A stretch of 64,000 nucleotides of DNA, from assembly GCA_033980235.1 (NCBI GenBank), contig CM067070.1, forward strand, positions 4,076,978 to 4,140,977, in the 5' to 3' direction. Position numbers and translations under genes: made by a program. The stretch is from Diadema setosum (Eukaryota > Echinodermata > Echinoidea > Diadematoida > Diadematidae). Below the pieces are notes generated by a model. It was not told the DNA's origin. It saw nothing but the letters and a program-made list of their open reading frames with translations, and did no database searches. Shown piece by piece: positions 46,970-57,689 of this stretch. Positions within the stretch are counted from its first letter, which is position 1; every line of letters starts with the position of its first letter.

Positions 46970-47545
46970 TTTGACCATTACAAAACCATGGAGGGGCTAT
47001 CCCCCTCCCACACCCTCCCCGCGCTCGGTCGCTTCGCTCCCTCGCCGAGGGTTTCACACCATCACATAATGTACCCCCCTATACGCCTTCATAGCGATTT
47101 TTTTTTTATGTTTAATTCCCTAGAAATTTGATTTAGAAATGCTCTGCAAACGCAACTTGTATACTCTGTTTTTACAAAAAGTCCCTACCGTGGGAGGGGG
47201 TATCCCCCTCCCACACCCTCCCCCGCTCGGTCGCTTCGATCCCTCGCCGAGGATCTCACTGAGTCACATAATGTACCCCCGTATGTTATTATCATTGTCC
47301 TTCACATTTTTTCCACTATGTAAAATTAATAGTTTTCATAAATTATGATCATAGTCCTTTGCAGTGATTTTTTTTTTACTATGTTTAATTCCGTAGAAAT
47401 TAGATTTAAAATGCTCTATAAACGCGACTTTACACCCTTGTTTTTACAAAAAGTCCCTACCGTGGGAGGGAGTATCCCCCTCCTACAACCTCCCCCGCTC
47501 GGTCGTTTCGCTCCCTCGCCGAGGATCTCACACCGTCACATAATG
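46970..47545. repeat. Tandem array, three units of ~200-270 bp
   Basis: The block TATCCCCCTCCCACACCCTC followed by CGCTCGGTCGCTTCG and CTCGCCGAGG recurs near 46998, 47200 and 47475. Each is followed by ATAATGTACCCCC and an AT-rich stretch with a T8-9 run. Overlapping ORFs are artefacts of the repeat. Confidence 0.8.
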
Positions 47546-48499
47546 TACCCCCGTATAGTCCTTCATCGCGAAGATTCGTGTGTGTATACAATCACATATC
47601 ATGTACAATGTACAGTGTATAATGTAAATGTACATGACACAGGAGCCAATAAATCAAACTAAAAAAAAAAAAAAAAACTCACAGTTTACATTTAGTGTCG
47701 AAACGTACCCCCCTTTAAAAAAAAAAAAGCTGGTGACGCCCTTGTCAGCACAAGTGAGATTGATAGGTATTACGTGTGGTACCTTCGCGACTGCTCTACT
47801 TCTCGACCTCTTTGCTAATGGCGGCGGATCGTTCAATCGGCCCCGCTTTTATATGCGAGCGCACGCTCTATTACATATAGAACCTCTTTGGTTGGGCTTG
47901 ACTATTTGATGCTTAAATGTCTCTACAGTGTGTGTGTGTGCGGGCGCGCTTGGTGTTTTGAGTATAATTTGCATACAAACAATGCACATCTATATACAGG
48001 GTTTTTAGCTTTGATCAAACATGCGTTCAACTTTGTTAAATTAATATTATAATATAGGCCTAACTCGCCAGAAGTAGTTAACTCCAAAACAACCAGAATT
48101 AGTGAAAGAACATAGAAAGTCCATGAATAGTGCTTTGAATAAAAGGATCTAAATTCAAGGATCGTTTAAAGATTCATCCTATATTCAGCAGGTACAAATA
48201 GGAGATTTCAAATCCACAGTAGCTGCTTCCTGTAAATCAAAATGTGGCACACTTGACCTACACATCAAAGCTGCTATTCATCACTATCCAAACTATTAAC
48301 CCTATTGCAGACTGTTTTATTATAAAATTCTTAGATTGTTGTCTTCTTATTGTTAGTATTTTTTTTTCAAATGGTGATTTTCCTAGACTTTATGTCGATA
48401 GGCATATTCAGACACTGAGAATTACGTTTTCACGAAAAAGCCACAAAATTGAACATAAAGTTATAATTCATTGAACATTGAGTTCATCTGCCAACCAAA
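47546..48499. other. Intergenic, no gene seen
   Basis: Contains A17 and A12 tracts and a (GT)n tract near 47929. No gene recognised. Confidence 0.5.
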
Positions 48500-49750
48500 C
48501 TTCAGGTATTGTTTAAAAAAAATAATGTAAAGACCGTTTGCCTTTGCGCTTCACAATTTTGAAACTGACAAAGCACAAAATACTCTTCAGGAACGACCAC
48601 ATAAACCAATCAAAAGAAAAATTAATAATTTGATAAATGGTTCAGTTCCTCCGCTAAGAAAGAATGGTTTAAAATTTGCCCACTTGAATATTCGTAGCTT
48701 AATTTCTAAAATTAATGAAATTAGATTACTTCTGAGACATACATCACTTGCTGTCATTGGTTTGAATGAGACATTTTGTGATTCCATGATTGATGATTCT
48801 GAAGTGCATATCGATGATTATGTTCTATTACGTAAAGAACGTACAAGACATGGTGATAATGTGGCTGTATATATTTCCAAAAGATTCAACTATGAAATAA
48901 GAGACGATTTGAACTCATCTACTTTAGAATGCCTTTGGTTTAAATTACATCATCCAAATAAGCATTCCATCCTTGTTGGGGAATTTTACAGACCTCCGAA
49001 TTCTCACGTTGATTTCTTCGACGAATTAGACAAGAATTTGGACTCTGCTCTCTCGGAACATATGAGTTGTATTATATTAGGTGATTTCAATTATAATTAT
49101 ATGCCACACCAACATGATGTGAATACCGAAAATTTATGTTTTAAACAAGTATGTACGAACTAAGTCAGTTAATTGATACTGCCACAAGAGTTACAAATAC
49201 TGCTTCTACTTTAATTGACTTGATATTTGTATCAGACAAAGAACTTATTTATTTGAGACTAGCATTAGTGAACATTATTTGGTGTATACTATTCCTTGGA
49301 TGATCCTTGGAATACCTATGAATATCTAAGGAATAAAGTTACTCATCTCATGAGAATAAGAAAAAAAAAACAGTATAACACTGACCAAATTTTACAAAAT
49401 TGTAACAACAGTAAGAAAATGTGGAAGAGCCTGAGAGAACTTACCCCTAAATCATCACAAATTTCTTCCAATACCACAAAGGTTGATGGTGCAGAAGTAT
49501 CCGACAACTCAAATATTGCTGAAGCATTCAACAATTTTTTTTCATATCTAATGCTACTGAAATTACAAAAGATCTGCCGAGGAATACTTCTCAAATGATA
49601 TTAGATGAGGACAAAGGTTTTGTTCCATCTCATTCTCAATTTAACATAAGTATGAAAAAGTGAGATTTTGTATGTATTTCGGCATAGATAAATCAACCGG
49701 AGAAGATCACATCCGCTGCAGACTTTTAAAGATGACAAAGAATGTTATCA
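48500..49750 (+). mobile_element. LINE-C, endonuclease-containing fragment
   Basis: A 177-codon frame (48630-49163) encodes an AP-endonuclease domain: FAHLNIRSLISKI, GLNETF, EFYRPPNS and ILGDFNYNY. A shifted frame carries TLIDLIFVSDKE, and 49296-49598 encodes the linker (KKMWKSLRELTPKSSQ, AEAFNNFFS) before the RT. The RT itself is lost after about 49750 (DKSTGEDHIRCRLLK is the last match). Unlike most LINE copies this one lacks its 3' rather than its 5' end. Confidence 0.78.
48630..49163 (+). pseudogene. LINE-C endonuclease fragment
   Basis: Open frame with the Asn, Glu, Tyr and Asp-Asn catalytic motifs of LINE AP endonucleases; the SDH motif is not preserved. It ends in a frameshift near 49145, after which TLIDLIFVSD continues in another frame. 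No functional product expected. Confidence 0.8.
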
Positions 49751-49944
49751 GCTGCGCTTCGGAAAGATAGCTACATCCAGATCGCCTCGGAAGTGATAGT
49801 CTGTCCCATCATCTTCACCACCGTTGATTATTTGCTTATTGTCATGCAGATCAACGCCCTTCGAAATTCAGGTCGGAGGGGTGCAGTTTTCACTTCTATC
49901 GACGATTGTCGCAGAAATTTGTTGATTGACCCAACTCCCTCAGT

Positions 49945-50445
49945 TTTCAAGCATTGGACTTGAAAATTGGCACCTGTAACCGCTAGAGTTCGTAGACGTG
50001 CAGATTTTATTTTCTATTATTGTCAAAGAATGTGTTGCCATGGTAACAGGCTGTAATTTTTAACAAAAGTCATTATAATTATTTTTTGACATTTGATTTT
50101 AAGATTTGGCACATATGACCATTAGGTCATATAGCATGTAAATGTGCAAACTGGATCTTTTGCCATTGTTGAACATTGTGTTACCATTGTTATATATATA
50201 TATATTTTTTTTTTAACGAAAACATGAACATGCAAAAATGTAGATTTCGCTGTACTCCCAAAGTTTTTCAGCATATTCCACTTAAAATTTGGCACATGTG
50301 ACCGCCGTAGCATGTAGATGTGCAGACTGTATGTCTATTTCTATAAAAAGCATAGGCTTCAGTACAGAAAATTGTGGATTGAGCTAACTTCCTATGTTTT
50401 TTTCAACATCTGATCTGAAATTTGGCACATGTGACAATTAAATCG
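49945..50445. repeat. Tandem array of ~135-180-bp units
   Basis: AAATTTGGCACATGTGAC and variants recur near 49966, 50104, 50285 and 50417, followed by CATGTAxATGTGCAxACTG. GTTGCCATGGTAAC (50034-50047), an X-box palindrome, lies within the first unit; GTGTTACCATTGTTAT in the second may be its decayed equivalent. Confidence 0.7.
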
Positions 50446-50454
50446 GTTCTAGAA

Positions 50455-50858
50455 CTGCTCCCCCGGAGGACAAATCCCCCGGGGACTACTCCCACCCGAC
50501 AACTACCCCGGAGGACGTCTCCCCCGGAGGACTACTCCCCCGGAGGACGTCTCCCCCGGAGGCCTACTCCCCCGGAGGTTGTCTCCCCCGGAGGACAACT
50601 CCCCCGGAGGATGTCTCCCCCGGAGGACAACTCCCCCGGAGGACCACTCCCCCGGGGACTACTCCCCCGGGGGACCACTCCCCCGGGGACTACTCCCCCG
50701 GGGGACCACTCCCCCGGAGGACTACTCCCCCGGGGGACCACTCCCCCGGAGGACCACTCCCCCGGAGGACCACTCCCCCGGGGACAACTCCCCGGAGGAC
50801 TGCTCCCCCGGAGGACCACTCCCCCGGAGGACCACTCCCCCGAGGACAACTCCCCCCA
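50455..50858. repeat. 16-bp GC-rich minisatellite
   Basis: About 25 copies of a CCACTCCCCCGGAGGA-type unit. Because 16 is not a multiple of three, each frame reads the same 16-residue Pro/Gly/Ser repeat on both strands, which explains the many overlapping ORFs (50422-50952 and others). They are not genes. Confidence 0.92.
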
Positions 50859-51603
50859 TACTTATTACCCACCAGGCCTGAAAATCTCCCTCTCGCTTGG
50901 GATAGGGGGGGGGGGAGGGGGTCGTTACATGCACGTTTTATCTTGCAGCTGAAAGGGCCGATATCCTCTTTTGATCCTGCAAAAAAAAAAAAAAAAAAGG
51001 AGGGGACTTATGCACTTTGTAATAATTGAGAGTGAAGTTGATTCTGTTGATAAATTCCAAGTGCTTTTTGAGGTATCAAATGTGAAATGCGGGAATGTTA
51101 TCCTGTAGCACAGCAGAATTTTAAGTAGCCCAGAACATTCCCTTCTAAAAAAAAAAAAAAATAAAAAAAATAAAAAAAAACACACACACAAAAAAGAAAC
51201 AGTGCAGCAGCAAGGGATTCATGATGCGGCCTCTCCGAATCTGGTCCGCAGTCTCTCCCTGCTCAGAGCTTGCTCAGTAGCGTAACAGTCGGGGGCACAC
51301 TGCCCTCCTGAAGTCCTCCCTAACTCTAACCCTAACCGGGAAAATGAAGGGAGAGAAATGAAGGAAAAAAGGGAGAAGGGAGAGAGGGAGAAAGAAAGGA
51401 AAAGGAAAGAAAAAAGGGGAAAGAAAGAGAGAGGAAAAGAAAGAAAGGTAAACGGAAGGAAAAAATGGGGAAGAGGAAAGGAAGAAAGGAAAGGAAAGGA
51501 AGAAAGGAATATACGCATGGCCGGCTGACGAGACGGACGTGGGGCGCAGCTAGCTCCTTCAACACCCAGCTACTATGAACTGCACACCTTAATGCTACCT
51601 AAA
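50859..51603. other. Low-complexity region, purine-rich tract
   Basis: Holds G-, A- and CA-tracts at 50910-51190 and a (GGAAA)n-like purine tract at 51340-51510. Minus-strand Phe/Ser/Leu-rich frames over it are artefacts. Confidence 0.75.
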
Positions 51604-52252
51604 TCTTTATATTGCAGCTCTGGGTGTGGTCCCAGACTATATAAGTCGCAGATTTAGTTTTCGAAATCCTCATTATATTACACGGAAGTCAGAATACAGC
51701 ATCTGTATTCCTCGAGCCAAAACAAACTATGGGAAAAGACGATTAGGATACAGGGGGGCAGTGGCCTGGAATAATCTAACTACTGATCTCAAAAGTATAA
51801 GATTCATATCTATTTTTAAGAAAAAAATAAGAAATTGTTCAGAATGACATGACAGATAAGTTATGCATATATTTTTTTTTTGAAGTATTGCATATAATTT
51901 CATATTGATGTTTTAATGGAATTTTAGGTATAAATGGCAAATGTTTTGGATGTTTGGGGGTATATATATCATTTGGGAGGGTGGGACGGTGATACATAGT
52001 TTGTTATATTTATGTTCATGCTGTGATTATTGTGTAGATTTGTGTTGTGAAAGTTATCATGTTAAACCTTACTTTTGTGGATGAAGTGCAACAAATGTTG
52101 ATGTTTTTGTTTGTTTTTACTTAAGTCATTTCTTATCGTGTTAATATGATTTGTGTACACTGATTCACGGCCCCATTGAAAAACAGCATATTTGCTGATT
52201 GGGCTTTTTATCCGTGGTAAAATAAAATGAATGAAATGAAATGAAATGAAAT
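51604..52252 (+). mobile_element. LINE-E, 3' end of a CR1/L2-like element
   Basis: The frame 51626-51847 encodes the C-terminal tail of a LINE ORF2 (SRRFSFRNPHYITRKSEYSI, RGAVAWNNLTTDLKS, FKKKIRN), the segment after the RT. A 400-bp 3' UTR follows and ends in (GAAAT)n at 52228-52252. Strongly 5'-truncated and different from LINE-A, -B and -D. Confidence 0.78.
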
Positions 52253-53289
52253 ATGAACACTGGATCAATTAAAGGAAGCTCTGCCTATAATTTCCGTAAA
52301 TCTACCGTGCAAAAGGACAAAAATCCCTGCGGAACTTCTGTCAGCACACCCCCTCAACCTAGAACGGTGAGTGCTTCCTCGTCAATGGTATGATAGGTAT
52401 ATAAAGAGAAACACTGTACACTTCTATCGACTACGCGTTTCTGCACGCCACTACTCGTGAGCAACACAGTGTAACAGCATCATAAAGGATGGCCACATTC
52501 TTATTTCATTTTTATCAAATGTTATGACACCAAGCTAAGCAACCCTTTTCTCCTCTGAATGCCTTTTACTGAGTTTTTTCAAATGTTGAAATTATCATGA
52601 GTTATTATTTACACACGCAAAGACAAATGTTTTATCCACAAAAAAAAAAACATATCTATGCAATTTTAACGGTAATAATCAGAATTTGCCCTCCTTTATT
52701 CACCCCTCAATCAACGATATACCCAGTATTTATAATATGTTATGGTTTACCCACGGTTTTGACATTTTTCTTATGCTCAGAGATGTTGAATTATAAGTAC
52801 ACCTTGGTGTGATTTGTTAGGATTTCAATCCATGCATTGTAAAAAAATAATAAGATAAATAAATAATGTTATTGTTTAAATTTTGTCCACCCTTCACCTA
52901 ACCTACCCCAGGCATTATATATATATTTTTTTATTCGTATATAAATAACAATCAATTATTTTCTAACGCCCAACAGGGTATCATATAGTACAAGTAATTT
53001 TTCAGTTATAATAATTGTTTTTGACGTACTCGCCATGCAACGTACTATTCCTTTTACCCCGATACTTAAGATGGCGCAATTTGAGTCACAAATTTAAATA
53101 TTCATTATAAAACCGACATTTTTTTTCTGTCCTATTATTCCTCTACCTGTGCTACATCTCCTCCTCTGAGGATTATGTTAATAGTTGTCTAACGTCCCTC
53201 AGGACAATTTGAATTTTTGAATTGTCACATTGTTAGCACTTCCATCAAAAGGGTGGGGAGCTCACCGAAAAGAGAAAAACAAAACAAAA
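52253..53289. other. Intergenic, no gene seen
   Basis: AT-rich sequence; no coding or repeat unit recognised, although ACGTCCCTCAGGAC at 53190 may be a decayed edge of the array that follows. Confidence 0.45.
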
Positions 53290-56130
53290 CAAAACAAATG
53301 CTATTATCTGCATGGTATTTGCCGCATTCAGTGCTTACCATCATTTGACCGCTCTTTTTTTAATTTTTTATAAGGTGATAATATTTAGTTCACCAGCGTC
53401 TCTTTTCCTAACAGCAATATGCCCCTGGGCATTAAGTAGTTCAGCTGTTTCGTTTCTTTGGGCTCATAAGCTTGGTATTCACTTCTTTGACGTTCACTTC
53501 TATGACGTTATAGACAGGCCAAACCAGGCCTCCTACAATTTTTGGGGGGTCCCTAACTTTACTTAATCCGTTTTTCACTACGTTCCCACGTAAATGGGCA
53601 ACTCTAGTGAACTTTTGTGAACAGGACATGCAAGAGTTTGGTTACACTGTTCAAAATGGTCTATTGAATTACATCCACATGTACCCCTATTTTCTTCACA
53701 TTTTAAAACACCATGTTAGGCATTTTAGGGGTGTTCTTTGAAAATTTTAGAACAGTAACATTAGCAGCACTTTTACCCGAAGTGTGCAGAGCCCACCGCA
53801 AAACCCGCCACTCTTTGTATGGTATTTTTGCAATTGTCTATATATTCAGAGTTTACCACCATTAGACCACTTTTTTAGGGTGGTATTTAGTTCATGGGTG
53901 TTTTTTTCCCCCAACAGCCTAATAATCCAGCTGTTTCGTATCTTTTGCCTCTTCTGCTTGGAATTCACTTGTTTGATGTTATAGACGGGCCACGCCTAAC
54001 AATGTTTTTTGGTTGCTATGGGCAACTTTTGTGAGCTTTGGTGAACAGGACATATGAATCTGGTTACATTGCCGTAGCGGTCTATTGAATTTCAAGTACC
54101 CCAACTTTCTTTGTATTTTCAATTCCATAACAAGGCTGATGCCCGTGATCTGCATTTTAATATCTTATATTTTATTGAACCACAACAATCCTAGGTAAGG
54201 CTTTCTGTAATGTCTTTTTTTCTGTATACAATGTATTTAAGCTTTGACTACGTACGGCATGTCACTTCTAAAACATTGTCTGATTATTTGCTTACGTAAT
54301 GTGTTCAACCTCCTTCCGGACGTTACCCCCACACCCTTTCAAGGCGGTTAAAGGGAGGTCAGAGGCACTTGTTCATCACCGTCCGTGTATCTAGATGTTC
54401 TCTTTCAAGGTGTTATAATGTAACTATGTGCCGCCACGAAATTCAGCTGTTTCGTTTCTTTCGGTTCTTAAGTCGGGAATTCATATGGTTATCTTGACAT
54501 CTGATAGGCCAAGTCCCCCCCCCCCCCCATGTCTTTTTTTTTTCCTTTTGTTGCTACGGGCAACTCCTGTGAACCTCTGTGAACAGAACATGCATGAATC
54601 TTGTTACATTGCTAAGGGGTCTATTGTATTTACACATACCACTATTCTCTTTTATTTCCAGTTCTAGACACGGTGGCCGACCGCGATCTTCATTTAAATG
54701 ACCAGATCTTTTACTGAACCACAATGAATTCTAGGTTCTTTTCTCTGTTTATGAAATGCCTACACTTGATTTGAATTGTTAAGCATTGAGTGCGTACGGC
54801 ATGTCGCTTCTAAACATTGTCTGATCATTTGCCTATGTAATGTGTGTGATGTGTTTTAAACGTCCTTCCGGACGCTACTCCCACCTCCTTTCAAAGCTTT
54901 TGAAGTGCAGACAAGGCACCTGTTCATAATATTATTTATCAGTTTATCTTGATGTCCTTTTTGAAGGTGTCATATGTCACCAGCCATTCTGATTCTTCCA
55001 GCCATTTCGCCATTTTGATTCTCTCGGTTTTTAAATCGGGAGTCTTTGTTGCTGGTTTCTATTTTTTTTTTTCTTATTTTTCTGTTGTTGTTGTTGCCAT
55101 GGGCAACTCTCGCGAACTTCTGTGAACTGAACATGCACGACTCTGGGTACATCGCTAAGCTCTTATTGAATTACACGTACCCTTATTTTCTCCTTATTTT
55201 CAACTCTAAGATACGATCGATGATCGTGATATGCATTTTAAAATCCGATGTTTCACTGAACTACATGAATCCTATGTTCTCTTCTCTGTATATGTAATGT
55301 CCACTCTCGATTTGCATTCTTAAGCATTGACCTCGTACAGCGTGTCATTTCTACAACACAGTTCGATTATTTGCTAATGTGTTTAATGTCCTCCTGGACG
55401 CTAACCTAATAGTCCCGCTTTCCAAGCGGTTGAAGGGCGGGTCAAAGGCTTCTGTTCATATGTATCTATAAGTTTATCTCGGTGCTCTTTTGGAAGGTGT
55501 CATTATATAACCATGCGTCACTATGTAATTCAGCTGTTTCGTTTCTCTTTTTTTTTTTTCCTTGGATAGGTCAAGCCCTTGGGGTCACCCCCATGTTTGT
55601 TTCTTGTTGTCGTTTTTTGTCAGGGGTATTCTTTGTATAAACATTTTCAAACTGTCATTTTATTATCAATGATTCCATCCAAAGTATGCGGGTGTCTTCA
55701 AAACACTTGGCACTCTTTTATTTCAAGCAGTCATTCCCCTCTCCCTTTAGGGTGGTATGATAGTTCAAGGGTCTTTTTTTTTCCTACCAGCCTAATAACC
55801 CACCATGAAATCTCAGCCTTTTTATTTCTTACTGTTCTTTTAATCGGGAATTCATTTGTTTGACGAAAGACAGGCCATGCCTGCCGGAATGCGTTTCTCC
55901 TTTTTTTTTTTTATTAAATCCTCTCTCTTTATTGATTGTTACGGGCAGCGTTTGTTAACTACTAAGAACAGAACATGCATGTACCTGGTTACATTGCTGA
56001 AGTGGTCCTACTATTGAGTTCCAAGTACTTCTATTTTCGCCTTATATTTTCAATTCTATGACATGGTTTAAGGCTTCATGTTCTATATTGAACCTCATGA
56101 ATCCTAGGTAATATTTTCTGTATAATTTTA
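53290..56130. repeat. Diverged tandem array, ~5 units of ~420-840 bp
   Basis: Several landmarks recur in the same order. TGTGAACAGGACATGCA... then GGTTACA occurs near 53618, 54038, 54578, 55119 and 55966. TCAGCTGTTTCGTTTCTT occurs near 53441, 53931, 54444 and 55531. TACGGCATGTC then ACATTGTCTGATxATTTGC occurs near 54253 and 54792, with a diverged copy near 55335, followed by TTCCGGACG. TTGCTATGGGCAAC-type palindromes sit just before the AACAGGACATG block. No unit has a conserved open frame. Confidence 0.75.
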
Positions 56131-57689
56131 TGTATGTCTTCTCTTGATTTGCATTATTACTATTAAGCAACATCCACGTGACATCGTGTATAACAGTCCA
56201 AGCAAGTACCCTGTGAGGGATAAACCTGAAATACCCTCTCAGGGCTATTCAGCGGCTCAACGAAGCGTTGCGATCGTTATCTCTATTCTCACTGCCGGTC
56301 GTTCCGATTTATGACTAGAAATTCTGCGGATTTTGCTGGCTCGTGCGAGCGCTGCACGCTCGCCATGAGCTGGGTGGCCCTGTACACCCACATGCAGGCC
56401 GGACAAGTCGCAGCGTCACATACCAGCCGGGGAGATACCACACACAGTCTTCACATCCACCAAGTATTGTAAAGTAACTCGCGCTAAGATGGATTGCAAC
56501 AATTTGCACAAATCCAAACTAATTTAAACTAGGCCTACACTAAGTACACGTCGTTGCAGGATGATATAAACACAAAAAATAAACAAAATACACAGTTCCC
56601 CTACACTCATGTACGCACACAAGCACAAGCACCCACAGCAAACACAAGAGTGTCAACAACATCAAAAGCAAAAACAAAATGAAAACTGGCATCATTCAGA
56701 AAGTGTTGAATTCGAGTATCTTATATGTTATCATAAGATACAGTTGTGACTTGTTTCTTGAGAAGAACGTATAACTATTTTTTTCTTTTCAAATCATTTC
56801 ATGATGTATCAATTATTAAATCTGTATTTAATAGTCACATCTTGTATCATCTGCAGTGTGGATATTAGTATATTATACGCATCTATAATATAAGAGTAAG
56901 AACATCTTCTATAGACGATCGAACGCAATTTCAAAACCCAGTTTTGACAACTGAATGGATTTCGTTCTCCTACCTGCCCGTGGCCGGTACACTTGCCGAA
57001 CTGTAAAGACGATGGTATCACACATCTCCTCAACTGGAACTACAGCTGTATTTTCAGTTATGATTCTCTCACAGTCCCAAGTAGATATAACACAAAACGC
57101 CATCTTAGTCTTCATAAAATGTTATCGATGCAGTCATGGCAGCGTATATTCCATAATTCAGGGAGGTGGAAAGAGAATTGAATAATTATGCCTAGTTAGT
57201 GCACAGGGATAGACTGTACCATGCTAATGTAAGGTCTCAAAAGCAAAATACACCGTGTGTGTTTAAACACACGCATGTCGAAGCGGTTTTGTCGGTTCCC
57301 ATAGACTTTACACGTGAAGGCGATTCGCTTGGCACTGAGCCAGGTTCGGCGAGCTCGCGCTGTTCTCCCGTTTTATCCTCTATAGGGTATTTCGGCGTTA
57401 TCCTTCACAGGGTAGTTGCCTGGACTGTATAATGTACCATATATGACAGTACCAATGGACTGTTGTTCCAATGAACCTTGTGATCAAGAATTTAAAGGTA
57501 ACGTAATTGCAGGTGGCGAGTTTTTTGTTGTTTTTTTTTCCTTCTTCTTCTTCTTCCTCTTCTTCCTTTTATGTAACATTGGATATTTTGCTTTGCCAAA
57601 AATGTATGATTGGCACGGACAGCCATTCATGCTGTCGATAAATACTGTTTCCACTGAACTCTTACTGATTCTTTTTTTCCGTCAAAGTT
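56131..57689. other. Intergenic, no supported gene
   Basis: Contains a GC-rich patch (56200-56420) whose minus-strand frame (56315-56509) looks repeat-derived, and overlapping frames on both strands at 56909-57185 with no recognised domain. A 48-bp phase-1 candidate exon around 57450-57497 is discussed under findings. Nothing is called. Confidence 0.45.

Noticed and set aside
50422..50952. 176-codon Pro/Gly-rich ORF and five overlapping ORFs on both strands
   Set aside because: Produced by a 16-bp GC-rich minisatellite; collagen-like or mucin-like appearance is an artefact.
51219..51565. Minus-strand Phe/Ser/Leu-rich ORFs
   Set aside because: Reverse strand of a purine-rich simple repeat.
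56909..57185. Overlapping 62- to 76-codon ORFs on both strands
   Set aside because: No recognisable domain and no convincing splice sites; strand cannot be decided.
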